NCBI RefSeq assembly: GCF_004564235.1
Contig: NZ_SOMN01000025.1
Location: 1 to 63,709 of the forward strand
From: Cohnella luojiensis
Lineage (GTDB): Bacteria; Bacillota; Bacilli; Paenibacillales; Paenibacillaceae
Reading direction: 5' to 3'
DNA: 63,709 nt
Made by a program: the position numbers and the translations under genes. This document shows, piece after piece, positions 40,505-49,289 of the stretch. Positions within the stretch are counted from its first letter, which is position 1, and each line of letters begins with the position of its first letter. The notes below the pieces were generated by a model, which was given only the letters and a program-made list of their open reading frames with translations, was not told where the DNA came from and made no database searches.

Positions 40505-40775
40505 AACGACAGTGAATAACGATGATAAAAATCGTTATTCACCTAGTTCCAAGCAAAGATTAGGTTAATAGCGATGATAAACATCGTAATGTGATTGAAT
40601 TCTCCTTGAAGCTACCGATTTCTGACGAAAGTACGATGTATTTCATCGTAATTATTCCACCTTTCGGGTAGCGTCAACAGGAATAACGATATATTTCATC
40701 GTAATGGATTAAGCGGCTAGCCCATTAGCTCAGCAACGACGAATTCCACAGTAATGAAACTGTCATATTGACCGT
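40505..40775. repeat. cluster of CGATG/CATCG hairpins and a GGTCA-type palindrome
   Basis: Four short hairpins of the type ACGATGATAAAAATCGTTA, AGCGATGATAAACATCGTAA and ACGATGTATTTCATCGTAA lie between 40515 and 40705, the same family as at 21468-21660. At about 40755 CTGTCATATTGACCGTC matches part of the 80-bp repeat at 30.8 kb. The rest of the 445-bp gap has no gene signal. Confidence 0.75.
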
Positions 40776-40836
40776 CACGGACTACCTGCAAGCGTGGCTG
40801 GCTGTCGAACAATAACGGAAGAGGTTGAATCGGAAA

Positions 40837-41934
40837 ATGTTAATGACCATACTAGCCATAATCGCCATTATAATCGTCGCAGGGGTTCTCGTCGTCAAAT
40901 TTTATCCTCCACTAGGGGGAAGAGCCTCGCATGGGAGCTTGCAGCGAATAAACCAATCCGCTAATCGCGCCAATGGGATTTTCGTGAATCAAATTCCTAC
41001 GGTCATGAATCTTAACCCGCTAACGACGGCCAAAGTCATCTTCGAATTCATTAAAGGGAATCCAAAGGGAAAACCATCGACTCCCCTGCAATCTCAGCTC
41101 CTAGACGCAGATCGGCTTCAAACCGACGAGCTGCCGTCGGTTACGTGGTTTGGCCACTCCGCGATCCTGCTCCGCTTAGATGGCAAAACGATTTTCATCG
41201 ACCCGATGCTAGGCCGTACGCCGTCTCCATTTCCGATATTCGGAGGGAAACGCTACAGCGATCGATTGCCGATCGAGATCGACCAGCTCCCTTCCATCGA
41301 CGCGATACTGATTTCTCATGATCATTACGACCATCTGGATTACGGATCGATCATGAAGCTGAAGACTAAAGCGAAAAGATTCATCGTCCCGTTAGGAGTC
41401 GCTGCTCATTTAACGAGGTGGGGCGTAGATCCGTCCATCATCACGGAGCATGATTGGTGGGATGAATTGGAGTTCGAAGGACTCAAGCTTGCGTCTGCGC
41501 CCGCTCGCCATTTCTCGGGAAGAAGCGTTGGTGACCGTAACAAGACCTTATGGTGCTCATGGGTCATTCAGGGGAGGCAGGCAAAGATTTTCTATAGCGG
41601 GGATAGCGGATACGGGCCGCATTTCAAGGAAATCGGGAACAAATACGGCCCCTTTGATCTGACGTTAATGGAATGCGGCCAATATGACGAACGTTGGGCA
41701 GCGATTCACATGTTGCCCGAGGAAACCGTCCAGGCTCATATGGACGTCGGAGGCAAAGTCATGATTCCCGTTCACTGGGGTGCTTTTACGCTTGCGTTGC
41801 ATGATTGGTACGATCCCGTAGAACGAGCGGTTAAAGCCTCCATTATGCGGAATACCGCAATAGCTACGCCCGGGATAGGCGAGGTCGTTCGAATCGGATC
41901 CCCGGCATATCCTGCTTCGACTTGGTGGAAATAG
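40837..41934 (+). CDS. MBL-fold metallo-hydrolase (UlaG/NAPE-PLD-like), membrane-anchored
   Basis: About 365 residues. One N-terminal helix (LMTILAIIAIIIVAGVLVVK) anchors it, with the rest predicted outside the cytoplasm. The metallo-beta-lactamase core is clear: VTWFGHSAILLRLDGKTIFI, then IDPMLG, the metal motif ISHDHYDHLDY, APARHFSGRS with another His, FYSGDSGYG with the bridging Asp, and IPVHWGAFTLALHDW. These match the NAPE-phospholipase-D-like/UlaG-like branch. Substrate unknown. The start may be the ATG at 40837 or the TTG at 40825; GGAAGAGG lies at 40817-40824. Confidence 0.85.
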   Translation: MLMTILAIIAIIIVAGVLVVKFYPPLGGRASHGSLQRINQSANRANGIFVNQIPTVMNLNPLTTAKVIFEFIKGNPKGKPSTPLQSQLLDADRLQTDELPSVTWFGHSAILLRLDGKTIFIDPMLGRTPSPFPIFGGKRYSDRLPIEIDQLPSIDAILISHDHYDHLDYGSIMKLKTKAKRFIVPLGVAAHLTRWGVDPSIITEHDWWDELEFEGLKLASAPARHFSGRSVGDRNKTLWCSWVIQGRQAKIFYSGDSGYGPHFKEIGNKYGPFDLTLMECGQYDERWAAIHMLPEETVQAHMDVGGKVMIPVHWGAFTLALHDWYDPVERAVKASIMRNTAIATPGIGEVVRIGSPAYPASTWWK

Positions 41935-42030
41935 GAGAATACGCCGTTAGCAGTTATTGTTCTCTAGTCTTTCGAATGGGGTTATGTGCTAGAATAGGCT
42001 TACTAAGTCTGTCTATTGGGGGAGAACGCG

Positions 42031-42663
42031 GTGAATGATCATTCCGGTACAGAAACTCTACATCAAGCGACCTTGCAGAGCGACGACGATAAGAAGCTTA
42101 GCCATTACGAAAAAGTCAGGGAAGATGTAAGGAACGAGATAAAGCTGCGCATGCGGCAAAGGGACAGGTTCGCTATTCATCTGATTACGATGCTCACGCT
42201 CTTGTTCGCGGTCGCTTTTGCGGAGGAAAGCTATAACCTGATACTAGTCGCGGCTCCCATGCTATCGGTTTTTTACACGTTGATGATCCTGCATAGTTAC
42301 CGGAAGCATGACCTGCTTGCCAGATATTTGCGGGAGGTAATCGAGCCCGAATTGGCGATGCTTTGCCGGATCGACCCGGCGCGGGAATGGCAGTCTTATA
42401 GTTATAAAATGAGCAGATACGGTTCTCGAAGGGCTTTTTTCCTCTGGGTGATGTGGGTCGTCTGCACGGGGTTAATGGCATACCTATGGTTTAACGCGGA
42501 GTCTGCTTTTCAGCTAACGTTCTATATTTTCTCCGGCGTCTATCTGATTGCCATGCTCTGCGTAACCTTATCCTTCATTAGAGATACGACGGGGCGCAGC
42601 AAGGGCAGGCATAGAGGAGCGGGGACCGATTATAGCTCGGCCGCAGGAGCTTACTTGTCTTAG
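42031..42663 (+). CDS. hypothetical membrane protein (four helices)
   Basis: About 210 residues; family not recognised. A polar, charged N-terminus (KKLSHYEKVREDVRNEIKLR) leads to a first helix pair (FAIHLITMLTLLFAVAFA and LILVAAPMLSVFYTLMIL), a cytoplasmic segment (ARYLREVIEPELAMLCRIDP), and a second pair (FFLWVMWVVCTGLMAYLWF and FYIFSGVYLIAMLCVTLSFI). The layout resembles small membrane effectors, but no SLATT-type signature can be claimed. The GTG at 42031 has TGGGGGAG 6 nt upstream; a TTG at 42016 overlaps that RBS. The alkyltransferase-like gene follows after 21 nt. Confidence 0.7.
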   Translation: MNDHSGTETLHQATLQSDDDKKLSHYEKVREDVRNEIKLRMRQRDRFAIHLITMLTLLFAVAFAEESYNLILVAAPMLSVFYTLMILHSYRKHDLLARYLREVIEPELAMLCRIDPAREWQSYSYKMSRYGSRRAFFLWVMWVVCTGLMAYLWFNAESAFQLTFYIFSGVYLIAMLCVTLSFIRDTTGRSKGRHRGAGTDYSSAAGAYLS

Positions 42664-42684
42664 GGCAGGAGGAAAAACATACGA

Positions 42685-43014
42685 ATGAAGCCGTTTACGG
42701 AACGAGTGGTCGAGATTATCAAAAGCATTCCGGAAGGGTTCGTGATGACTTACGGGCAGATCGCGGAGTGCGCCGGAAGCCCGAGAGGGGCCAGGCAGGT
42801 CGTCAGAATCTTGCACTCGCTTAGCGAGAAGCACGGCCTGCCTTGGCATAGAGTCGTTAACGCAAAAGGGCAGATCGCGATCCAAGAAGAGGAATCGCGC
42901 TATATGCAGAGGCTCTATCTGGAGAACGAGAACGTCGAGATCGGCTTGGGCGGCCTCATCGATCTCGACGTATATCGGTTTATACCTCCGCCGACTTCAT
43001 CTCGAAAAGCTTAA
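42685..43014 (+). CDS. alkyltransferase-like protein (ATL, MGMT family)
   Basis: 109 residues. The protein matches the DNA-binding domain of O6-alkylguanine DNA alkyltransferase: [20 protein letters not shown] and [14 protein letters not shown], with the arginine finger in RGARQV. The active-site PCHRV is PWHRV here (Trp54 in place of Cys), which defines the ATL group. ATL proteins cannot repair the base themselves but bind O6-alkylguanine and hand it to nucleotide excision repair. The last 35 bp overlap the convergent pepT gene. AGGAGG lies 10-15 nt before the ATG. Confidence 0.9.
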   Translation: MKPFTERVVEIIKSIPEGFVMTYGQIAECAGSPRGARQVVRILHSLSEKHGLPWHRVVNAKGQIAIQEEESRYMQRLYLENENVEIGLGGLIDLDVYRFIPPPTSSRKA

Positions 43015-44221
43015 CGATCTCGATTATCACGCTTGTCGCTTTAAGCATGGTGTCTACCGATACGTATTCATAGCGGCCGTGGTAATTCTCTCCGCCGGTG
43101 AAGATATTGGGCGTCGGCAATCCCATGTACGACAGCTGGGAGCCGTCGGTTCCGCCGCGTATCGGGCGCACGATCGGCTGGATGCCGAGGTTCACCATCG
43201 CCTGGTGGGCGATATCGACGATTTCCTTCACCGGCTCGATTTTCTCGCGCATGTTGAAGTATTGGTCCTTGATATCCAGCGTGATCCGTTGTTCCCCGTA
43301 CGTTTCTTGCAATTCCTCCACGATGCCGCGCAGCTCGGCTTTTCTCTCTTCGAACCGTTCCCGGTCGAAATCCCGAATGAGGTAATGAAGTTTAGTCTCC
43401 TCCACGTTCCCGTTAATCGAGATCAGATGAAAGAATCCCTCGTAATCTTCCGTATATTCCGGCGCTTCCTCCGCGGGCAATCTGCTGTTTATCTCCATCG
43501 CTATTTTCGCCGAATTCACCATCTTGCCTTTGGCCGTGCCGGGGTGAACGATTTTGCCCGTACAGGTAATTCGCGCTGCAGCCGCGTTGAAGCTCTCGTA
43601 TTGCAGCTCTCCAAGCGGTCCGCCGTCCATCGTGTAAGCATAGCTGGCGTCAAACGCGGCTACGTCGAAACGGTGCGGTCCTCTTCCGATTTCTTCGTCC
43701 GGTGTGAAAGCGACCCGGACGCGGCCGTGCTTGATCTCCGGATGCTGGATTAAGTAAGCCATTGCGGTCATAATCTCGGTCATGCCCGCTTTGTCGTCGG
43801 CGCCGAGCAATGTCGTGCCGTCCGTCGTGATAAGAGTCTGTCCCTTATAGTCGGCAAGCTCGGGGAAGTCCCTCGGAGACAGCACGATATTCTGCGCTTG
43901 ATTGAGGACGATGTCCCCGCCGTCGTAGTCTTCGACGATCTGAGGATTAACGCCTTCGCCCGTGAAATCGGTTGCCGTATCGATGTGCGCCAGGAATCCG
44001 ATCGTCGGAACGGGTTTATCCGTGTTGGCGAGCAATGTGGCCATGACGTAACCGTTAGCGTCTATGGTCACATCCTCCATGCCGATCTGTTTCAACTCGT
44101 CCACCAGCATTCGTCCAAGCGTTAACTGTCCTTCCGTAGTCGGACAGGTCTGGCTGCTTTCATTGGATTGCGTATCGACTTGCACGTAAGTTTTGAATCT
44201 CTCTATGATCTCTTTTTTCAT
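42980..44221 (-). CDS. pepT: peptidase T (tripeptidase)
   Basis: 413 residues, the usual length of PepT, a cytosolic M20B aminotripeptidase that releases the N-terminal residue from tripeptides. Metal-site motifs are [14 protein letters not shown] (His and Asp), LLGADDKAG with the bridging Asp and [14 protein letters not shown] with the catalytic Glu. The PepT-specific [18 protein letters not shown] segment is near residue 350 and [10 protein letters not shown] supplies the last His. The 3' end overlaps the alkyltransferase-like gene by 35 bp on the opposite strand. Confidence 0.95.
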   Translation of the reverse strand: MKKEIIERFKTYVQVDTQSNESSQTCPTTEGQLTLGRMLVDELKQIGMEDVTIDANGYVMATLLANTDKPVPTIGFLAHIDTATDFTGEGVNPQIVEDYDGGDIVLNQAQNIVLSPRDFPELADYKGQTLITTDGTTLLGADDKAGMTEIMTAMAYLIQHPEIKHGRVRVAFTPDEEIGRGPHRFDVAAFDASYAYTMDGGPLGELQYESFNAAAARITCTGKIVHPGTAKGKMVNSAKIAMEINSRLPAEEAPEYTEDYEGFFHLISINGNVEETKLHYLIRDFDRERFEERKAELRGIVEELQETYGEQRITLDIKDQYFNMREKIEPVKEIVDIAHQAMVNLGIQPIVRPIRGGTDGSQLSYMGLPTPNIFTGGENYHGRYEYVSVDTMLKATSVIIEIVKLFEMKSAEV

Positions 44222-44381
44222 GCGACGCTCAGCTCCTTGAGGCTATTTTACCAAAGTTCCGGGCGGGATTGAAATCCAACTTCGAAGTTTGATTAAAGAA
44301 TGCGCGAAAAGATCCCGTATAGCGACCCTAGCAAGAGAAGGTTATACTAGACGTACCTATAACACGGAAGAAGGACCTCCA

Positions 44382-45272
44382 GTGCCGCGTCTAGTTTATG
44401 TTGCCCTCATTCTTCTAAGCCTCATTTGGGGCGGGTCGTTTTATTTTATCAAGGTGCTGCTTCACGATTTCGGTCCGTGGACGATCTCTTTCCTGCGATC
44501 GGGCTGCGGGCTCTTTGTCGTTGTGCTCATTATGCTTCTATTCAAGAAGCCGTTCGGTTTCCGATCGATCCCGTGGATGCCGATGGTCGTGATGGCATTG
44601 ATCAATACCGCCATCCCATGGTCTCTCATTGCCTTCAGCGAGACCCATCTGACGAGCAGCATGGCGTCCATTCTGAATGCCACTACCCCGGTGTGGACGA
44701 TCGTCGTCGGCATCGTTTTGTTCCGAAGCGAATCCAGCCGCAATCAGTGGATCGGCGTCGGCGTTGCCACGATCGGACTGCTTGTTCTTCTCGGCATCAA
44801 GCCGGGAACGTTCGTATCCGTCAATCATCTTGGGCTTATCTGCATGATGGCGGCCACGTTCTGCTACGCTATCGGATCGCAGCTTTCCAAACGGCTTCTT
44901 ACCGGATATTCCATGTATCAGATTAGCTTCGGCACCTTGCTGACGAGCGTGGTCGCCAGCGGAAGCATGGCCTTCACGACGGAATCGGTTTCCGTGACCG
45001 ACATCGTATCCGCTGCGAATCTTCCCATGATCCTCGGATTAGGGGCCTTCGGCTCGGGCTTTGCTTACATATTGTTCTATTACATGGTTCAGAAGGGAAG
45101 CGCGGAGTTTGCCTCCATGGTTACTTATCTGGTTCCGGGCACGGCGTTGATTTGGGGCTACACTTTGCTTGACGAAGTGATTAACTGGAACATGTTAGCG
45201 GGACTAGTCATCATTCTGGGCGGCGTGTTCCTGGCCAGTAGGACAAGCAGGAAAAAAGGGGGATTGGCCTAG
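44382..45272 (+). CDS. EamA-family DMT transporter
   Basis: About 296 residues with ten predicted helices in two EamA repeats. Repeat 1 starts LILLSLIWGGSFYFIKVLL and includes PWSLIAFSETHLTSSMASIL; repeat 2 starts LICMMAATFCYAIGSQLSKR and ends in LVPGTALIWGYTLLDEVINW. Such permeases usually export metabolites. I chose the GTG at 44382: AAGGA lies 6 nt upstream and the first helix follows at once, whereas the open frame to 44289 adds 31 hydrophilic residues without homology. It is divergent from pepT. Confidence 0.87.
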   Translation: MPRLVYVALILLSLIWGGSFYFIKVLLHDFGPWTISFLRSGCGLFVVVLIMLLFKKPFGFRSIPWMPMVVMALINTAIPWSLIAFSETHLTSSMASILNATTPVWTIVVGIVLFRSESSRNQWIGVGVATIGLLVLLGIKPGTFVSVNHLGLICMMAATFCYAIGSQLSKRLLTGYSMYQISFGTLLTSVVASGSMAFTTESVSVTDIVSAANLPMILGLGAFGSGFAYILFYYMVQKGSAEFASMVTYLVPGTALIWGYTLLDEVINWNMLAGLVIILGGVFLASRTSRKKGGLA

Positions 45273-45330
45273 CGCTTTTTGGGGTAGTTTAAGACGGTAT
45301 TTGAAAAAATACCGTTCAAAGGGGATACGC

Positions 45331-46554
45331 ATGCACAGGAGTCACGAAGCAGATCAGGTCAAGGGTAAGTTAGACGGTCAGACGGTTTTATTGCTAACGG
45401 TGAACGTGTTGTTCATCATGGCAACGGCGCTATCGGCCACTTATCTTGGTGTATACATCTGGAAAGCGACGAACGACTTCGTAATCCTTGGTTGGTTTAC
45501 GTTGCTAAGTCATATTTCCATGGGGTTGACCTTCTGGATCGCGGGCAACGGGGTCAAGGAAGGGAACAAAATGATCTGCCTTAGGCTCGGGATCGGAGTA
45601 TCCGCCGCATTCTACGCGATCGTCCTTCTCCTGGGAAAGAATGCGTTCCACTACTTAATTCTGCTCGGCATCGTGCAAGGAGTGGCGAACGGGTTGTTCT
45701 GGCTGGCGTTTAACGTGATCTATTTCGAGCTGACGAATGCGAGGAACCGGGATCGGTTCAACGGCATGACGGGCGTATTCAGCTCGTTTGTCGGGATGAT
45801 CGTGCCATGGAGCTCGGGCGCCATCATTGCTTCCATGGGTGGCGGGAGAGGTTATCGCCTTATTTTCCTCCTATCCTTGCTCGTATTCATGGCGGGAATG
45901 GGTGTAAGCTTCTGGGTTCGCAATAGGAAAACGGAAGGTTGCTATGATTGGCGCTTAACGCTTCGTACGTTGGGTAAGCGGAGATCGCCTTGGCGACCGG
46001 TATTCGGAGCGCTTGCCGCGCAAGGAGTCCGCGAAAGCGTCTTTGGCCTCATGATCGGTTTATTGGTCTATATAAGTACCGGCAGCGAGTGGAAGTTAGG
46101 CAATTATGCCTTGATCGTATCGGCCGTGTCCTTCGTCAGCTTCTTTGCGGTGGGAAAATGGCTGAAGCCGGCTTGGCGCAGAAGGGGGATGCTTATCGGA
46201 ACGATCGTTATGACCGCCGTTATACTCCCCTTTTTTACAGGCGTTACCTTCTTCACTTTATTGATTTTCGGTATCGGGGCCGCGCTATTCACTCCGTTAT
46301 TTTCCATCCCGATGACTTCGTCGGTGTTCGATCTTATCGGGTCGGACGAGGAAAGCGCCAAGCAGCGGGTGGAGTACGTGGTCATGAGGGAGTTGGCGCT
46401 GAACATAGGCAGGATTACCGGAATGGCGATCTTCATTACAACGCTCATCTTCAGCCATGCGCCGGGCGTTATCAATGTCATGATGCTCGTCGTGGGAAGC
46501 TCGCCTCTGCTTAGTTGGCTGTTCATGCGCAATCTTCTTGTTCCTCAGGGCTAG
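45331..46554 (+). CDS. MFS transporter (YttB-like)
   Basis: 407 residues, twelve predicted helices. The N-terminal half has LLLTVNVLFIMATALSATYL and LGIVQGVANGLFWLAFNVIY; the central loop is RNRKTEGCYDWRLTLRTLGK; the C-terminal half begins FGALAAQGVRESVFGLMIGL. The family resembles YttB/YxlH-type transporters of Bacilli, whose substrates are mostly unknown. AAGGGGA is 6 nt before the ATG at 45331; a TTG at 45301 is possible but lacks an RBS. It follows the EamA gene by 58 nt on the same strand. Confidence 0.83.
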   Translation: MHRSHEADQVKGKLDGQTVLLLTVNVLFIMATALSATYLGVYIWKATNDFVILGWFTLLSHISMGLTFWIAGNGVKEGNKMICLRLGIGVSAAFYAIVLLLGKNAFHYLILLGIVQGVANGLFWLAFNVIYFELTNARNRDRFNGMTGVFSSFVGMIVPWSSGAIIASMGGGRGYRLIFLLSLLVFMAGMGVSFWVRNRKTEGCYDWRLTLRTLGKRRSPWRPVFGALAAQGVRESVFGLMIGLLVYISTGSEWKLGNYALIVSAVSFVSFFAVGKWLKPAWRRRGMLIGTIVMTAVILPFFTGVTFFTLLIFGIGAALFTPLFSIPMTSSVFDLIGSDEESAKQRVEYVVMRELALNIGRITGMAIFITTLIFSHAPGVINVMMLVVGSSPLLSWLFMRNLLVPQG

Positions 46555-46662
46555 ACGGAGCATTTTCCGAAAATAGTTCGCGCGAATAGGATATAAAAGA
46601 GCCGAATATAATGTAAGCGCAACCATGTATAGTCCTATACCATGAAGTAGGGGGCGATAGCG

Positions 46663-47154
46663 ATGGGAACGCGTTTGCTGTCCGAATATTTAATCAAGAA
46701 GCATCATCCGCAGCTCAGATACGTGAGAGTTCATACGAGTGGGAGGAATCAGGCCACTTTATATGCATGGAATGAAGACTTGCAGCTGCCTGATAGCGAC
46801 GTCGATACGTTAAAGCGGTTTGTGTCCGGATATCTGCCTCCGCATGTCTGTTATCAGATTAAAGCTTATTCCATGGTTCAAGCGGATGGCGTTCCAAGGG
46901 AATGCGAGTTGCCCGATACGATCGTGCAAACGGCTATGAAGAGAGATTTGGACCAGTACGGCATCGTCGCGTTTATTAACACCATGCTGGGGAGCGGCGG
47001 AATGACGTTCAGCAGGTACGACTTTAATACGGGAACGCTTCATTTCAATGTACACACGACCAATACATTAACGGGAATAGAGAAGGAGCTTATTCGATGG
47101 TACCTTTCGGAGATTATTCCGCTCGGAAGCCGGTGCGAGGTTCAATACGGATAG
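46663..47154 (+). CDS. hypothetical protein
   Basis: 163 residues; family not recognised. It is soluble, with a mixed alpha/beta pattern: LLSEYLIKKHHPQLRYVRVH, a helix DVDTLKRFVSGYL, the strands QIKAYSMVQADGV and GIVAFINTMLGSGGMTFSRY, and a C-terminal helix GIEKELIRWYLSEIIPLGSR. The codon use fits its neighbours and AGGGGGC lies 7 nt before the ATG, so it is a real gene. It stands alone between the MFS gene and repeat array C; the context gives no clue to function. Confidence 0.7.
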   Translation: MGTRLLSEYLIKKHHPQLRYVRVHTSGRNQATLYAWNEDLQLPDSDVDTLKRFVSGYLPPHVCYQIKAYSMVQADGVPRECELPDTIVQTAMKRDLDQYGIVAFINTMLGSGGMTFSRYDFNTGTLHFNVHTTNTLTGIEKELIRWYLSEIIPLGSRCEVQYG

Positions 47155-47215
47155 GAAGCGCGCTGCGGATACGGCGCACGGATTGTACAAGCCTGGAGAC
47201 TATCTCCGCGCTCTG

Positions 47216-47510
47216 AACTAACTCCACCCTCCGCGGTCGAATCTCCCTGAGATAGTAACGAAAACTTACTAACTCCGTCCTCCGCAATCGAATCGAGCCG
47301 AGATAGTAACGAAAATTTACTAACTCCGTCCTCCGCAATCGAATCGAGCCGAGATAGTAACGAAACTTTACTAACTCCGTCCTCTGCAGTCGAATCGAGC
47401 CGAGATAGTAACGAAACTTTACTAACTCTACCCTCTTCGGTCGAATCTAGCCGGGATAGTAACGAAACTTTACTAACTCTACCCTCTTCGGTCGAATCTC
47501 CCTGTGGTTC
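47216..47510 (+). repeat. 51-bp tandem repeat array C (about 6 units)
   Basis: The same unit and orientation as array A, 51 bp long: GAGATAGTAACGAAA, a variable pair of bases, TTACTAACTCCGTCCTCC and then CGCAATCGAATCGAGCC. The arms TAGTAA and TTACTA are conserved in every inner unit while the 7-nt loop varies. Outer units are degenerate (CTACCCTCTTCGGTCG). The remainder of the 607-bp gap up to dps (47510-47700) shows no gene. Confidence 0.93.
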
Positions 47511-47725
47511 AATGACACGTCCGCAAAGCGGCTGAGGGGGCGGAAGTACTTGCTCAAAGTGGAGAAAATAAGTCTCTGCAAGTCGAACGAGACTCCGCAG
47601 AAGGAGGGCGTTATCCCTTAGCGGCGGCTCTACGGCGGACTATTTTCGCGCCTTCATCAAATCTTCATCGAACCTTCATGCTATGTTCATGATTCGGTCG
47701 ATCTCTCCTGCTATGATAGATTTAT

Positions 47726-47744
47726 ATTTAGATTAAGTCTAAAT
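47726..47744 (+). promoter_or_regulatory. candidate PerR/Fur-type operator upstream of dps
   Basis: ATTTAGA-TTAAG-TCTAAAT is a perfect 7+7 inverted repeat just before the dps RBS. Its core TTAGATTAAGTCTAA matches the PerR box TTATAATNATTATAA at 10 of 14 defined positions. TATGAT at 47712 could be the -10. dps/mrgA is a standard PerR target. Confidence 0.6.
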
Positions 47745-47760
47745 TAAAGGAGAGATCGAT

Positions 47761-48210
47761 ATGAACACCGACACGATGACCGTTAGCGCGGTACTCAACC
47801 AACAGATCGCCAATTGGAACGTATTGCACACGAAGCTTCACAACTACCATTGGTACGTGAAAGGTCCTCAATTTTTTACGCTGCATGCAAAATTCGAGGA
47901 ACTCTACACCGAAGCGGCTACGCATATCGACGTATTGGCGGAACGGCTGCTTGCGGTGGGCGGGAGCCCGGTAGCAACGCTATTGGAAAGCTTGCGTCTA
48001 TCGTCCGTCAAGGAAGCAACCGGTGAGGAGACGGCCGAACAAATGACGACATCTATCGCGAGCGACTTCGCCCAGTTGGCTTTGGAGCTGAGACAGGGGA
48101 TCAAGATTGCCGAGTCTTTCGACGACGAAGATACGGCGGATCTGCTGCTTGGCATTAAGACCGGATTGGAAAAACACGCTTGGATGCTGAACGCATTCGC
48201 AGGACATTAA
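47761..48210 (+). CDS. dps: Dps family DNA-binding ferritin-like protein
   Basis: 149 residues, a normal Dps length, four-helix bundle. The ferroxidase site residues lie in LHTKLHNYHWYVKGPQFFTL (His) and HAKFEELYTEAATHIDVLAE (Glu/Asp/His), matching Dps/MrgA. The protein forms a 12-mer that oxidises and stores iron with H2O2, protecting DNA. AAAGGAGAG lies 7 nt before the ATG. A Fur/PerR-like palindrome overlaps the promoter region, as expected for peroxide or iron control. Confidence 0.93.
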   Translation: MNTDTMTVSAVLNQQIANWNVLHTKLHNYHWYVKGPQFFTLHAKFEELYTEAATHIDVLAERLLAVGGSPVATLLESLRLSSVKEATGEETAEQMTTSIASDFAQLALELRQGIKIAESFDDEDTADLLLGIKTGLEKHAWMLNAFAGH

Positions 48211-48256
48211 TTTATCTCGGAAAGCTACTCTATAGGTCTCGACATCACCCTCTTTC

Positions 48257-48286
48257 TTGCGAAGCCGCGTTTCGCAGGGGTACAAT
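48257..48286 (+). promoter_or_regulatory. sigma-A-like promoter of the Rrf2 gene
   Basis: TTGCGA (48257-48262), 18-bp spacer, TACAAT (48281-48286), about 22 nt before the start codon. The spacer contains TGCGAA and TTCGCA around a GC-rich centre, a possible operator. Confidence 0.6.
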
Positions 48287-48307
48287 GGATAGATAAGGGG
48301 TGAGCTC

Positions 48308-48751
48308 ATGAACACATCGAATCGGGGAAACCAGATCGGTCCGCCGCGTTTCACGATTGCCGTCCATAGTTTAGTATGGCTTGCCAAAAGCGGGAGCTTC
48401 CTATCCAGCGCCGCCATTGCCGATCAGGTCAATTCGCATGCGACCTTCATGAGGAGAGTATTGGCTACTTTAGCGCAATCCGGTCTCGTAGAAGCTCGCG
48501 AAGGCCGTGAAGGCGGTTATAGCTTGAAGGTGCCGGCTGACCAAATTACGTTAGCCGATGTATACTTGGCAGTGAAATGCGACGGCACCGAGATCGCGGA
48601 TAACTCGGAATGCGGCGCGGAAGGCGAGCAGTTGGACAATACTCTAGCCGAAATCTTGAATAAAGCCGAGAATCGATCGTTAGAGTATCTAAGAGGACAT
48701 ACGATTGCCGGCTTATTATTGGGGATTGACTTCCGTAACTGTACGTTATAA
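48308..48751 (+). CDS. Rrf2-family transcriptional regulator
   Basis: 147 residues. The N-terminal winged helix reads FTIAVHSLVWLAKSGSFLSS, then AAIADQVNSHATFMRRVLATL and GLVEAREGREGGYSL, the Rrf2 pattern of the YwnA type. Only two cysteines are in the C-terminal part (VKCDG and SECGA), spaced differently from the three-Cys Fe-S cluster of IscR/NsrR, so a redox role through thiols is possible but cluster binding is doubtful. AAGGGGTGAG lies before the ATG. The DoxX gene follows after two operator-like palindromes. Confidence 0.88.
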   Translation: MNTSNRGNQIGPPRFTIAVHSLVWLAKSGSFLSSAAIADQVNSHATFMRRVLATLAQSGLVEAREGREGGYSLKVPADQITLADVYLAVKCDGTEIADNSECGAEGEQLDNTLAEILNKAENRSLEYLRGHTIAGLLLGIDFRNCTL

Positions 48752-48767
48752 TATGTGCTTACAGTAG

Positions 48768-48834
48768 GTGCAGTTAACTACAATGTTGACTGCACTTTAT
48801 CTTGGTACATACTGTGCTTAAAATAAGCTCAGTA
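48768..48834 (+). promoter_or_regulatory. two inverted repeats and promoter upstream of the DoxX gene
   Basis: GTGCAGT (48768-48774) and ACTGCAC (48789-48795) form one inverted repeat with TTGACT (-35-like) inside. TACTGTGCTTA-AAA-TAAGCTCAGTA (48810-48834) forms a second with one mismatch, just before the RBS. Rrf2 proteins bind such palindromes, so repression by the adjacent regulator is likely. Confidence 0.62.
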
Positions 48835-48854
48835 TATAGAGAGGAGATCCATTC

Positions 48855-49226
48855 ATGGACATCGTATCAATCGTATTGCAAGCATTACTGGCCGCGGCTT
48901 TCTTTATGTCGGGTCTCACGAAAATCTCGGGCATGAAAATGCAAGTAGACAGCTTTAACCACCTGAAGCTGCCGCAATGGTTTCGCGTAGTTACCGGATT
49001 GGTCCAATGGGTAGGCGTAACGGCGCTTATTATCGGTTTCTGGGAACCTAGCTGGGCGGCTGCAGGCGGATTATGGCTCGGAGCTATGATGATCGGGGCT
49101 ACTCTGGCGCACGCTCGGGTAAAGGACCCGGTTAAGCTCATGTTCCCGGCAATAATACTAACCCTTTTGTCGTTGGCCGCGTTCTTCTTGCGAATGTCCG
49201 AACTGTCCGAATTCCCTGGATTCTAA
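48855..49226 (+). CDS. DoxX-family membrane protein (CatD-like)
   Basis: 123 residues, four predicted helices, DoxX-like (LQALLAAAFFMSGLTKISGM, VTGLVQWVGVTALIIGFWEP, GGLWLGAMMIGATLAHARVK, FPAIILTLLSLAAFFLRM). In B. subtilis the related CatD is made with a catechol dioxygenase under thiol-stress regulators; here a glyoxalase-type dioxygenase lies 0.7 kb downstream. GAGAGGAG lies 8 nt before the ATG. Control by the upstream Rrf2 protein is inferred from the palindromes in its promoter. Confidence 0.82.
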   Translation: MDIVSIVLQALLAAAFFMSGLTKISGMKMQVDSFNHLKLPQWFRVVTGLVQWVGVTALIIGFWEPSWAAAGGLWLGAMMIGATLAHARVKDPVKLMFPAIILTLLSLAAFFLRMSELSEFPGF

Positions 49227-49247
49227 GGGATCGTAAGATGCTTCATG

Positions 49248-49278
49248 GACACCTCATTCCGATGGGGTGTCTTTTTCT
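49248..49278 (+). terminator. rho-independent terminator
   Basis: GACACCTCAT-TCCG-ATGGGGTGTC (one G-U) followed by TTTTTC. Confidence 0.9.
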
Positions 49279-49289
49279 TTTTTATCCGC

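Noticed and set aside
43079..43753. A 224-codon plus-strand frame opposite pepT
   Set aside because: pepT is unmistakable on the other strand; the plus frame has no family pattern.
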